Source: Lasiosphaeris hirsuta (Eukaryota; Ascomycota; Sordariomycetes; Sordariales; Lasiosphaeriaceae). From it: a stretch of 64,000 bases of DNA. A program made the translations under genes and the position numbers. The notes under the pieces are model-generated. The model did no database searches. It was not told where the DNA came from and saw only the letters and a program-made list of their open reading frames with translations. The number at the start of each line of letters is the position of its first letter. Position 1 is the stretch's first letter. The stretch is from positions 3,534,001-3,598,000 of the forward strand of contig JAUKUA010000001.1 in NCBI GenBank assembly GCA_030549175.1, read 5' to 3'. Of the stretch, positions 24,416 to 35,070 are shown in pieces.

Positions 24416-25680
24416 AGCTGGGACGAGATTTGGGTAGGTGCACAGAAGGAATGGTGACTCAAACCTGCCTGCACGATCAACAAGGGAGAGCGATCCATTG
24501 GCTGTGCACATGTGATGTGGTAGACCGGCAGGCCTGTAGCATCGAGCCTACCGAAGTCTGAATTGCTGGTCGTGGTGCGCAGCGCAAAGGAGAGGGCATG
24601 AATCGGGAGAACTCCACATAAGAAGGTGGCGGTCGACCCCATCATGTCGCCGTGCATAACAGGTAGTGTAGGTCAGAAGTGTACTACTAGACAGGCGGCG
24701 GCTATTGCAAATCACTCGTGGCCTGGGGGTGAGGGCCCATAATTTTTATTGTTCATTTTTTCTTCTTTTTTCGTGCCGTGATGGCAGACACCGGGGAAGC
24801 GTTGGGATGCACTGAAAGAATCCATCTTTTGGAAGGCTGCAAGTCTGCTAGAATGCGTTAGGTATGTAGTATGTAATGTACCTTAGCCGTGACTGCAATT
24901 CCATAGCTTGGTTTGGCAATTTAGGCCTGCCCTGGAGCCCAGACAAAGCGACAAGCCATACGAGCCAGGCAGCGAGGCGGCAAGGTTCCAAGTTTGGGTC
25001 TTGACGCCTTGACGCCTTGACGCTTGACGCCCACTATGGGCGGTGGGCGGTACGGACGCCTGTGCTTTCTGCATCGGGACCCCATTTGGGGCCAAATGGG
25101 CAAATGGCCAAAATCATTGCGCAACACCAACTCCCCGTCATTCAAGCTTAACCTTCAGACCTGATTTCGATATTTCCCAGCTCCCAACAGTCGACCACGC
25201 CTGTGTGCGACCCTCGATACCCCGCACACGCCTGCACCCAAGCAAAGGTACGGCCCAGACGCCGACACCCGTCCTTTTTCTCCCACCTTTTTATCGCCTG
25301 CTACGGCGTCGGTCCCCCGCGGCAGCAACGCCTCCGCGTCCCCTCCTCCCCTACCTAGAGCCGTTGGTCCTCCAACCCGGGACCAGCTTGCCAGCTTCTG
25401 CCGCCGAACGCACTTCCCTCGTGCCTTGTGCCTCGCCGACCGCCTCGCATCTTGTTACGTTCAACCAGCTTTCTGCTATCTTCCTGTATAGCTTACCGCT
25501 CGCCCTGCTCGTGCCGCATCTCACCCACTCGCCCCGCCGACCCTGATCCCGCGCGTCAAACCACGAATTTGCTTCCGCTGCTACCATTGCCACCATTCCC
25601 GGCCCAGCCTCTCCGCGCACTTTCTATACCTACTTTGGCAGCGTGGGGAAGCTCTTCACCCACGTCCCCGGATCCTGAAG
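24416..25680. other. 1.27-kb divergent intergenic region
   Basis: This region lies upstream of both the unrecognised minus-strand gene and the PP2A subunit. It contains a CTTGACGC tandem repeat and, from about 25140, a C/T-rich leader-like tract before the PP2A start codon. No gene is seen. Confidence 0.5.
25000..25030. repeat. CTTGACGC tandem repeat
   Basis: Three perfect 8-bp copies and a fourth overlapping by one base, in the PP2A upstream region. Confidence 0.95.
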
Positions 25681-27600
25681 ATGGTGGACACAGAAACGAA
25701 CTCTCCAACTTGGAAGTTCACCCAGTAAGCTTGCCCTCCTTGATCTGTTTGCCCCGCCTCGCGTCCTGCGTCGTGAGCCGGGATAGCCACCTCCCCGCTG
25801 TCCTCCTTGCGCCCTGCAACTGTCGGGTATCTTGTCGCCCATAACAAGTACGGCATACTGACGTTCAGCTACAGATGCTTCGGCGACAAGGGAGATGTCG
25901 AGGACATAACGGAAGGTAAGACCATGCTCTACCCCCCCTCGCCCGGAGACATTATGGTGTCTCTTTCACCATATCGCACGCCATAAAACTGCCTTCTTGT
26001 TTGCTAATACCATGGTCTCCGGTAGCCGACATCATCTCGACGGTAGAGTTTGATCACACAGGCAACTACCTAGCGACCGGCGATAAGGGTGGACGGGTCG
26101 TGCTATTTGAGCGGAATGAAACGGTCAGTCTAGCCAACCCTCCCTCCAAACCCTTCCAGTCCCTTCACCGTTTCCACTCCTGCGACAGCTGGTTAGCTTA
26201 CCCTTTTAGCAGAAAAAAACATGCGAGTATAAGTTTCATACAGAGTTTCAGTCCCACGAACCCGAGTTTGACTACCTAAAGTCCCTCGAGATTGAGGAGA
26301 AGATCAATAAGATCAAGTGGTGTCGACGCCAGAACGCCTCCCATTATCTCCTCTCGACCAACGATAAAACCATCAAGCTATGGAAGGTCTTTGAGAAGTC
26401 GCTGAAGGTTGTAGCGGAGAACAATCTCTCCCATGACCTAACACCGGCGAACGTCGCTGGCGGTGGCGGGGCGCCTCGTGCGGCGTCCCACGCCCACTTC
26501 CGGCAGGCCAGTGATCTGAAGCTGCCCAGACTCACCCACCACGATACTGTCGTCGCTGCTGTGCCACGCAGGACCTATGCCAACGCACATGCCTACCACA
26601 TCAACAGCATTTCAGTCAACAGCGATGGGGAAACCTTCATTAGCAGCGACGACCTGCGCATAAACCTCTGGAATTTGAACATCCAGGATCAGAGCTTCAA
26701 CATTGTGGACATCAAGCCGGCCAACATGGAGGAGTTGACGGAGGTTATCACAGCCGCCGAGTTTCATCCTACGAGTTGCAACTGGTTCATGTACGCAAGC
26801 TCCAAGGGCACCATCAAACTCGCCGACATGCGAGAGAGTGCGCTGTGCGATCAGCACGCCAAGAGTAAGTCCATTCACTCAGTTACCTCCGGAAGCTAGC
26901 TCAGCTTGCTGATACCTTTGTGCTGCAGTGTTTGAGCAGGAAGAGGATCCTTCCTCCCGGTCCTTCTTTTCCGAGATCATCTCGTCTATCTCAGATGTCC
27001 GCTTCTCATACGATGGCAGGTACATTCTCTCGCGTGACTACCTAACGGTCAAGATCTGGGACGTCAACATGGAGCGACAGCCAGTCAAGACGATCCCCAT
27101 TCACGAGCACCTGCGGCCAAGGCTTTGCGACACATACGAGAACGACAGCATCTTTGACAAGTTTGAGGTTGTTTTCTCTGGCGATGCGAAGAATGTGATG
27201 ACGGGGAGTTATAACAATAACTTCATGATCTATCCTTCGGACCCCGACAAGGAGGTTGAGGTTGTATTGCAAGCTGATAAGTCGGCATTCAAGGCTAAGA
27301 AGGTGGGGGTGCCGACGCCCATCAACTCATCGACGAGTCCGACAGCGAATGGGGGCAAGAAAGGCGGATCTAGGGCAGGAAGCCCGGCCGCGGCCGGCCA
27401 GGGTCAGAGAATGCGGAAGGAGACAGATGCGGACCAAATCGACTTCAACAAGAAGATCCTGCACATGAGCTGGCATCCGTTTGAGGACAGCATCGCGATT
27501 GCGGCAACTAATAATGTGAGTCTTGCCTCAAAACGGCCCGCAAAATTTGCTTCGGGCGCTAACGTGCATTCCCTAGCTCTTCGTCTTTTCTGCTTTGTAG
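25681..27600 (+). CDS. CDC55: Protein phosphatase 2A regulatory subunit B (B55/PR55)
   Basis: This WD40 B55 subunit directs PP2A in mitotic exit, septation and morphogenesis. Six exons join in frame to 481 residues: 25681-25724, 25875-25915, 26026-26123, 26213-26864, 26929-27515, 27577-27600. The N-terminus [18 protein letters not shown] leads into [17 protein letters not shown], the usual B55 start. Further signatures are [59 protein letters not shown] WD repeats, [25 protein letters not shown], and [19 protein letters not shown] followed by the short last exon LFVFSAL. An extra Gly/Ser/Ala insert (about residues 395-440) is typical of fungal members. Exon 2 (41 nt) and the last exon (24 nt including stop) are very small. 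Confidence 0.95.
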
Positions 27601-28577
27601 ACAGGCTTCTTAGATATCATGGGCTATGGCAGGAAGCGACCTTCCGGTCTATAGGATTGCCGGGACCGACGATGGGCCCGTAGCCCATACGGCCGTGAGC
27701 GTTCTCACAATGGCTCTATGGTATGGAGTTTGGGCAGTTCTTTGTTCTGGTCTTCCTTGTGACGGCGGGTTCTAGAGCACCGATTGGGGCACATATCCGT
27801 GGGGTCGTTTGGACGGATACAGAGCGGTCGGGATGGGTAACGAGCAGACCATGGCGTTGGGAGGAGGTGATGAATTCGGTGGTGATCGGGAGCCCAAGGC
27901 AGGCAGATATTGGGGGTGATGCTGCCGAGGAAGCCCGATCAGGCCCTGGTTGCGGAAGACGAGAGGTAGTAGACGGGACTCACATGATGCGGCTTGCATG
28001 ACTGGGAGAAAGAGAGAGGTAGGCGGGCAGATGGACGGATGGGAGGACGCCATAGCTCGCATTCCCATGCATTCCCACGGGTCGCCGGGCCGCAATGCAG
28101 AGGAGGGATTGATGAGGGCGTCAAGTGCCTAACTACATGGAATTTACGATTTGACTGTGTTATTAGGGACGGAAAAAGTCACCAGCGAATGAATGTCTGC
28201 ATAATGTATGTCACTGTCTGTTTGGCCTTTGTCCACTGGATCAGGCACCTTGAGAGGTTAGAAAGTGGGGACACTACTCTCGGGCAAGAGTGCCCCAACT
28301 GAGTGCTGAGCTTCGGTTAGCAGGCAAGATGTTGAGCCGCATAAGCTAAAATATGCAAAGCACTTACGCTGCCTTATGTAATAAACAGAACTGCCGTCCC
28401 CTGCTGCCTTTGATCCCAAACTACCTCCAAGGGTGCATTCAAGTCACAGCGATCGCCGAAACACCTCAGGACGAAGAGCCAGCATCAACGTATGTACATC
28501 GTCTAGCACTACTACAATTGCAGCCTTGACCAGTCAGCTTTCTTTACCACAACCTCTGTTTCGCAATCCACAAAAAA
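27601..28577. other. Intergenic between two + strand genes
   Basis: About 980 bp with the PP2A subunit 3' UTR and the RPB4 promoter. No coding signal; the open frames on both strands are short and unremarkable. Confidence 0.55.
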
Positions 28578-29107
28578 ATGTCGGCCGAAGCCCACGCGCC
28601 TACATCGCGCTCCAAGCCGCCGGCGCCAGGCGAGGAGGAGGCATCGGCAATTTTGCGGCTGGGCGAATTCGAGGATGTCGATACACTGACGCTGTCCGAG
28701 GCCTCGCTAGTCATCAACGCTCTCATGGCCAAGCGGCGCAAGGACCGCAAGGACCGCAACGAGACGGACGTACTCAACAAGACGCTCGACTACCTCGACG
28801 CGTTTGCGCGCTTCAAGCAAAAGGAGAATGTTGAAGCTGTGGAGCGGCTTCTCAGCGCACACAAGGAATTAACCAAGTTTGAGAGGGCACAGATTGGTCA
28901 GTCAAAGCTAACTTGTCCATTGTAGTGCCCGTTGGGACCGAGAGACATGGCAGCACCATAGCTAACAGAGAGAGGCTTGTTGCAGGTTCCCTCTGCTGCG
29001 ACAGCGCCGACGAGTGCAAGACTCTGATTCCATCCCTTACCGATAAGATCGGTGACGAAGATCTACAAGAGCTCCTCGACGAGATGGCCAAGCTCATGAG
29101 TGCTTGA
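28578..29107 (+). CDS. RPB4: DNA-directed RNA polymerase II subunit RPB4
   Basis: RPB4 forms the RPB4-RPB7 stalk of RNA polymerase II, acting in initiation, stress response and mRNA fate. Exons 28578-28896 and 28986-29107 flank an intron (GTCAGT...TTGCAG) that splits a GGT codon, giving 146 residues. Visible signatures: EFEDVDTLTLSEASLVINAL (RPB4 N-terminal helix), a basic KRRKDRKDR stretch, TLDYLDAFARFKQKENVEAVE, and the C-terminal SLTDKIGDEDLQELLDEM that packs on RPB7. Length and order match the family. The ATG follows an A-rich context (CAAAAAAATG). Confidence 0.95.
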
Positions 29108-29627
29108 TTTAACCACCTCTTTTGCGCCTCACGCCCCCCCCGCCTCTTTTTCTTCCTTTTATTTCATGCTCTTCTTTGTCATAAATACTACAGGCAGGGT
29201 CTGTCCGGTCTATTGGTTCAGGGGCGGGCAACAGCGGTAGACAAACAGGCGCAGGGTAACCCAAAAAAATGCATGGCATGGCGTCACGGCGGTCAGAGGG
29301 ACTATACTGTTTTGCACATTCCAAATACCCCAGCAATTATGTTGTCTCAACAATTACATGGCGCTACATACGGCCCAAATATTGCTCTCATGAGTTGTAC
29401 CCCTTCCCACTCCTTTGGCACGTATCATGGTGAAACAATGACAGTGCTGAATATCAGGATATAGCTCCCTCATACCATTGTGTATTTTCTGTGAATCCTT
29501 ATGGCCAGGATATCGGCTTGAAGTTTTGTATCAACCACGCCTTGAACAAGGCATTCAAAGTGATTCGGCTCCTCTATCAAACTCATTGGTGTAGCTTAAA
29601 CATCGCCATGGGGGTTCCCTTGCGGCT
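29108..29627. other. Intergenic between convergent genes
   Basis: About 520 bp of 3' UTR sequence between RPB4 and the Cys-rich membrane protein; nothing else is seen. Confidence 0.55.
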
Positions 29628-30534
29628 TCATAATTGGACATGCCCAAACCGGGTCCAACTTGTAGCATATGTGTTAGAATCAGCCGAGCTCAGTGTTGCT
29701 CGGGGAATCTCGCTTGGTCTCCGCTCCAGTTCTTGTAGGTCTGCTAATCCGTGTGTGGGTACCACCACAGAGTCCAGCTCCCCATGGATAGGACTCGAAT
29801 CAAGTTCCGAAAGATTCGGAGAAAGGTCTGGACGAAACTCATGGCTTGCCGCCATTGGACTACCAACACTACTAATATCTTCCATGTCTCTATCTCCTAC
29901 TAGGAAAGCGATTACGGTTAGCTTGCCAGTGCGTTGTTTAAAGGGCTGGCTCGGGAGAACACTTGCCTCTCATGTCGCCGACAATGTGAGCAGAATTACC
30001 AGGTGCTACAGGAGATATCTCACCTTCGCCGCGGGGGATGGCAGCCAGCCCTGCTAATCCAGCGGCGAGCTCTCGTTGCTGGTCTCTCCTACGTTGTTGC
30101 CGACCCCAGCGCATGCACAACAGCAAGGCTGCGAACACGACTAGCAGGAAGCAGCCGACAACAAGGACCACCAGAGCAGGGACCGGGATGAGTATACCAT
30201 TGTTATTACTAGCAACACCAGCTTCAGGACCAACCGAGGGAGCGTTGGTCTGTGTCGGCGAATCGGGGGTGTGTGTCGGGGCTGGATCTGCGGTGTTGGT
30301 GACGATTGATGAGCTAGATAGGCCAGAGCTTGTCGTCGCACTATTGGAGCTGGTGGCTGATGTGTGTCGAGCAGTCGTTGTGGCGGGCGGTTGTTGCACG
30401 TACCCAGGACAGCCGACGGGAGTTTGGTGGCATGCGTCAATGGCACAGCAACCCGTGAAGTATTGGCCGCCAAAGCTGCAGCTCCACCATCGGTAGCCGA
30501 GTTGGCAGGTCGACACGTCTCCTGCAGCCGCCAT
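29628..30534 (-). CDS. Single-pass membrane protein with N-terminal Cys-rich domain
   Basis: Exons 30534-29967 and 29899-29628 give 279 residues. The intron 29900-29966 has a GC donor (AGAG|GCAAGT) with a CTAG acceptor; with it the frame closes as MRVGDRDMEDIS. Domains: residues 1-45 hold six Cys (10, 19, 29, 30, 35, 42) in GYRWWSCSFGGQYFTGCC-type spacing, then a Ser/Thr/Pro-rich linker to about 110, a membrane helix at about 113-136 (PVPALVVLVVGCFLLVVFAA), a basic RRRDQQR stop-transfer, and an acidic Ser/Pro-rich cytosolic tail. I see no cleaved signal peptide, so the helix probably serves as a type III signal-anchor. The layout resembles wall-sensor-like proteins, but the Cys pattern is not WSC and I assign no function. 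ATG 30534 is the first suitable start in frame. Confidence 0.7.
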
Positions 30535-31552
30535 TGTCGGTTGCCCGTCCGATCCGTCTTGGCGGTTCACAGAATTCGGCCTGTGTGGGAGTCGAGGAAG
30601 CCGAAGGCACCCAACCTGAGGCCACGTGAAGGGGGGTGAATAGGTTATGGGATTTCCAGTTTAGGCAGGGGTAACGCATAATCAGAAAGAGGGCACGCTC
30701 ACCACCTTGGAGCGCGGCATGATCTTGCCGGAAGGTGATGATAGTTTGATGTTGCTGCTACGGAAATGATTTTCTATTTGCCCTTGAGGAGCGGTAAGAC
30801 CCTCTCAGCACCAGCAGCCCTCCTTTCCTCCTACCAAGTGGCTCTTGCCTTTGTTTGCCTCAAAAGCACTTGTGCGAGGAAGCACCGACAACAGGATACT
30901 GACACGGAAGGAGCCAGTTGACCTATCGATAAGGAGCTGAAATGGCAAGGGGCACACTACCATCTGTATGAAGCCGATAGTATCTGAGAGTCATCCACAC
31001 ATGGGGTATAATCTAGGCCCATTTTAGTGCCCAGGCTGTTCCTGATATTGGGTGCATTCCGTTGATACACACTATATGGGCGGTAATGTGTAGCTGAAAT
31101 ATACTACCGAGATATTTTCGTTTGGGGATGGAAGCAAAGCAGTCTATCATGTGGCACCTATCAGATATGTTCTTTTTAGAATTCAGACAGAATGTAACTC
31201 TGGGAAAGGGGAGGGACCAGGATAGTAGTGTTATTTTGCTAGGTCAGTTTGACAGGCAACGAGCAGAGCACACAACTTTGAACCGAGGAATACCTGAGAA
31301 AACATCGAGTCACCCAATACAGCTAAGGGGGGTATCAACCTGATTCCACTATTTAGCACTGGAACCTCGTCGTGTTCTAAATCATCCCTATCCCCCACCC
31401 ATTGGCGGCAAAAACAAGGCCAAACAACAGTGACAACACCACGGAACGACCTATAGCAGTACATATCTACAGCGTACTGCCACACAGTACTTCGGCCTCT
31501 GAGTCACCCTGAACAGCCTTCAATTGTAAAGCTCATATCGACATCTGGGATT
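30535..31552. other. 1.0-kb region upstream of the Cys-rich membrane protein
   Basis: It lies between the start of the membrane-protein gene and the stop of PUF6, both on the minus strand. It holds a promoter and a 3' UTR; I see no gene. Confidence 0.55.
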
Positions 31553-33704
31553 TTAGGCGCCTAACTTCTCAAGCAAAAGTTTTGACCCCGGGTTCCGACT
31601 CGACTTGGGATTGCCTTGGCCCTGTTTTCCTTTGCCCTTTCCTTTGGTTGGCGCTGCTTCCTCCTTTGCCTTCACAACCGCTACTCCCTCACCCGCGGCC
31701 TTCTCGAGCTCCTTCTTGTGCGAGCGAAGTGTCTTTAGGAGTTCTTTCTTAGAAGAGAAGTCAGCAGCCTCGAGAAGACCCAGCACCGTAAAGGAGCTAG
31801 GACCAATAGCCCACTGCAGGACATTCTCTTTGATAACCGGGTAGAGGATGTCGGCAAAGTTAAGCGGTGGGTCAACCCGTTTGATCGAACCAGCTTCCTT
31901 GTCAAAGCGTCCACCAGCAAGTAAGGACTTGAACATCTTGCCTCCGTGAGGCGTAAGAGAAATATGAGTTGGTGGTGGAGGGTACACATCCTCGCCAGCG
32001 GCCGCAGTCGGATCGCCGCCAGCTGTTGATGCAACAGCCTCCAAGGCGGCTGTTTTGTCGCCCACGGCAGAAAGTAGCACCTCAGTAGCAAACTGACACC
32101 CGAACGAGGTAGATACTAGTTCCTTCGGCGACGCTGCGACAGCAGCGAGAAGTTGAGGCGACATGGCGGCGACCAGCTCCTTGCGTCGAATTTCCGGATC
32201 CTTCTTACTCGTGCTCTTCCGTATTTCGTGAATTTCGCTTAGAATCTCCAGGTCAGCAGCGCGGCTGGACGGAAACAGGGATTTGGATTGACCCTCAAAC
32301 AGGTATCGAATTGTGATACGGGCGTTCACTTCGTTGGCCAGGAAAATGATGTTCTCGACATCCTTCTCCTCGTTCTTGCCTAGTATCTCCGGGAAGATAG
32401 ACTTTGCGCAAAGCACGGTATCATCAAGAAGATCATACGCAGCCAATAATATCATGTGCGCGTTATCGTCTCCACACATTAATTGGAATGTGTCCTTGAA
32501 TGTCTTGAGGATCTGCTTGCGATCCTTTGCACTCCCGTAAGCAAGAAGTAAGCATACAAGACGGGCGCCAGACTTGGTGAAGGCCATGTTCTTGAGGAGG
32601 TCGCCATTCTCATCTTGCTTGACGATCTCGAGGAATTCCTTGAGCTCCTCACTCTCAGCCTTGAGATTGAGAAAGTATTGCAGCATGGCGTCATGCAGCA
32701 TGGTGAATCCCGTCAGCTTCTTCTGGATGAGACCATTGATCATGTCAATAAGATACTTCATCACAATCGCTCGCTTGCTCGGCTCGTTGGCGAGGATGTC
32801 GGCGAGATCGGCAGTTACCTCAGCATCGCCGCTCTGCCTGAAAAGAGCGAACTCGGGACCGTACCACTCGCGCAGCAGGTTTGCCTTTTGCTCTTTGGTG
32901 GCCACACCGCGGTAGACATCATCCAGAATCCAAGATGCCTCAGAATGGTTGATGAGCTTTCGAACTCGACCATAGAATTCTGGCGTAATCAAGTCCCGTA
33001 TTTCGTCGTCGTTTTGTATGAGCAACTTACCGATCAGGAACTTGGCGTACCTGCTCTCAGCAAGTTGAGCATAGGTGCCCTGCAGTTCCTTGGCAATCTG
33101 CTTCCGCTGTGCTGGTGTCGAGTACTTGATGGCCGTCTGCACGGCGCGCACTGCATCATGCTTCAAGACAAAATCCTTGACCTTTCCAGTTATTATACTG
33201 TATAACTCATCCACAAGCTGTTGGCGCTCCTCCTTGGGCACGTGGGATTTCCGGCGCAGCTTTTCCCATAGCTTCTTCGTGCGCTGGACCTCGTCGGCCA
33301 AGGGCTTTGCAGCTTTGCGCTCATTCGCGAGTGCCTTTTGCTTTGCATGGGCTTCCTTGGAGCTCTGGGAATCCTGGGCGCTTTTCACTGTATTTCGTTA
33401 GACGGGACATTCAAAAGTACCAACGTCAAGACAAACCAGCAGTGCTCCTCGCCGGGACATCCCCTGTCTCCTGAACATTCTTACTGCGCGATGGGATCGA
33501 GGCAATCTTCGCGCCTCCATCTCCGGAGTCCGAGGATACATCGTTTTCACTGTCAGATGCAGCAACGTCCTCCTCAATCTTGGGGGCGTGCTTCTTTGTT
33601 GAGACGGTCTTTGCCTTCTTGGTTCGGCTGTCGCTGGCGCTCTTCTCGCCCGAGCTCGCCTTTCTCTTGGCCCCAGCAGCTCCCGCTGCGCTTTTCGATG
33701 CCAT
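31553..33704 (-). CDS. PUF6: Pumilio-type RNA-binding protein PUF6
   Basis: PUF6 is a nucleolar Puf-A-type protein in 60S biogenesis and, in yeast, repression of ASH1 mRNA. Exon 1 (33704-33437) encodes a Lys/Ser/Asp-rich nuclear-type tail; intron 33388-33436 (GTTTGT...TACAG, 49 bp) splits a GTG codon; exon 2 is 33387-31553. The total is 700 residues. The body begins VQRTKKLWEKLRRKSHVPKEER, then Pumilio-like repeats such as HDAVRAVQTAIKYSTPAQRK, YAKFLIGKLL and HSEASWILDDVYRG, and a C-terminal CPL-type region (LTPHGGKMFKSLLAGGRFD). The last residues are a basic Gly/Lys-rich tail. It shares a 360-bp divergent promoter with the RWD-domain gene at 34065. Confidence 0.94.
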
Positions 33705-34064
33705 CGTGTGGCAGGAGAGGCGACTGGAGGGTGGCTAAAGTCGTGGTTGAGCGTAAGTACTGCTCGGCGTGGACCTCGAGGTGGGAATTTCTATCGAAAC
33801 CTACCAAGCCTATCGTCAATTGAATTTTTTTTTGGGTCAATCCTTGCAATTGCCAGGCGGTGAGGCCATGGCGGGGCGCGCTACGCTAGCCTGCATACCC
33901 CACCATAACCTTACCAGAGGATGCAGCGCAAGTAAACGCCCACCCTTGGAATGATTGAAGCATCCGACGCAGTATAGAGAGCCTCGCGATAAAACTTTAG
34001 CTGAGAGACAGCAACGAAACGAGCACCAGCGACTTAAACAAACAACCACCGCCACAGAGAAGAT
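33705..34064. promoter_or_regulatory. Shared divergent promoter of PUF6 and the GIR2-like gene
   Basis: Only 360 bp separate the two start codons, so both leaders and promoters must fit here. No specific binding site can be assigned by eye. Confidence 0.6.
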
Positions 34065-34823
34065 ATGGGGCGTGAAGAGCAGTTCGAGGAACGTGAGGTT
34101 CTTGACTCCATCTTCCCAGATGAAATCACAGGTATGACCTTTTCGTCAGCCCGGCCGACCCATGTATGCCCGTTTCTAACCCAGCTTCACACAGACATAT
34201 CAGAAACCGAATACAGGTTATCCATCACGCTAGACATCCCAGATGATGAAGAAGAAGAGTCGCCAGTTCTGCTTCTCACGGTCCGGTACCCGCCTGAGTA
34301 CCCGGATGAAGCACCAGTTTTGGAGCTCGCAGCGCCGCCGAATGCAGTGCCTCACCAGTACCTGAATATTGCTGAAGACAAGGCGCAACTCCTCGAGGGC
34401 CTGAAGGAAACCATCGAAGAGAATATCGGTATGGCCATGGTATTTACGTTGGTCTCGACTCTGAAGGATGCTGCAGAGCAGATCGTGATCGACAGGAGAG
34501 CAGAGGCGGCAAGAGAGCATGAGGAAGCTGTCCTCGCAGCGGAGCGTGAAGAGAACAAAAAGTTCCATGGAACGCTAGTGAACCATGAAACCTTTTTGAA
34601 GTGGAGGGACTCATTTATGAAGGATATGGTGGATGCGCGGATCAGGGACGAGGAGGAGAGGCTTGCAGAGATGAAGAAGGCAAGGATAAAGGAGCCCACT
34701 AAACTGACGGGCAGACAACTATGGGAGCGCGGTATTGCTCAGGGTCTTGCTGCCGAGGAGGAGGGTGACGAGGATAGCGTCCCGATTGAGGAAGTACGGA
34801 AGCTCAAGGTCGAAGATAGTTGA
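34065..34823 (+). CDS. GIR2: RWD-domain protein GIR2/RWDD1-like (Gcn1/DRG2 partner)
   Basis: Exons 34065-34131 and 34195-34823 give 231 residues. The RWD domain occupies about residues 1-115: EEREVLDSIFPDEIT, then YRLSITLDIPDD, LLLTVRYPPEYPDEAPVLEL (the YPP turn of RWD folds) and ENIGMAMVFTLVSTLKD. A charged helical segment follows, and the DRG-family-binding C-terminal part ends with KLTGRQLWERGIAQGL and an acidic tail. In yeast Gir2 binds Rbg2 and Gcn1 on ribosomes. The intron 34132-34194 (GTATGA...CACAG, TTCTAAC branch) is 63 nt and has no in-frame stop, so an unspliced message would add 21 residues. It converges with ACL4. Confidence 0.88.
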   Translation: MGREEQFEEREVLDSIFPDEITGMTFSSARPTHVCPFLTQLHTDISETEYRLSITLDIPDDEEEESPVLLLTVRYPPEYPDEAPVLELAAPPNAVPHQYLNIAEDKAQLLEGLKETIEENIGMAMVFTLVSTLKDAAEQIVIDRRAEAAREHEEAVLAAEREENKKFHGTLVNHETFLKWRDSFMKDMVDARIRDEEERLAEMKKARIKEPTKLTGRQLWERGIAQGLAAEEEGDEDSVPIEEVRKLKVEDS

Positions 34824-35070
34824 GGATGCGCCTCACCCCCACGAAAAAAAAAAAAGGTTCCGGCAGACATTCAACAAGGCAAGACACGGTCGGTTCCGGC
34901 ACGCTTTACACTTTACAACGAAGGATATGCGCGACAAGCTCACGAAGTGCTCCCTGATGCCTATGCCTCTATAAAACTGATTGATGTTTTCTTTTCCCGG
35001 ACTCGTCAATATGCCGCAACGAGTCAACCATGAAGCCAGAACGCCAGATCGTGAGTAGACACGGATATCA

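Noticed and set aside
34735..34974. Plus-strand frame overlapping the end of the RWD gene and a poly(A) tract
   Set aside because: Alternate frame of the RWD gene's 3' end with Arg/Lys-rich random composition.
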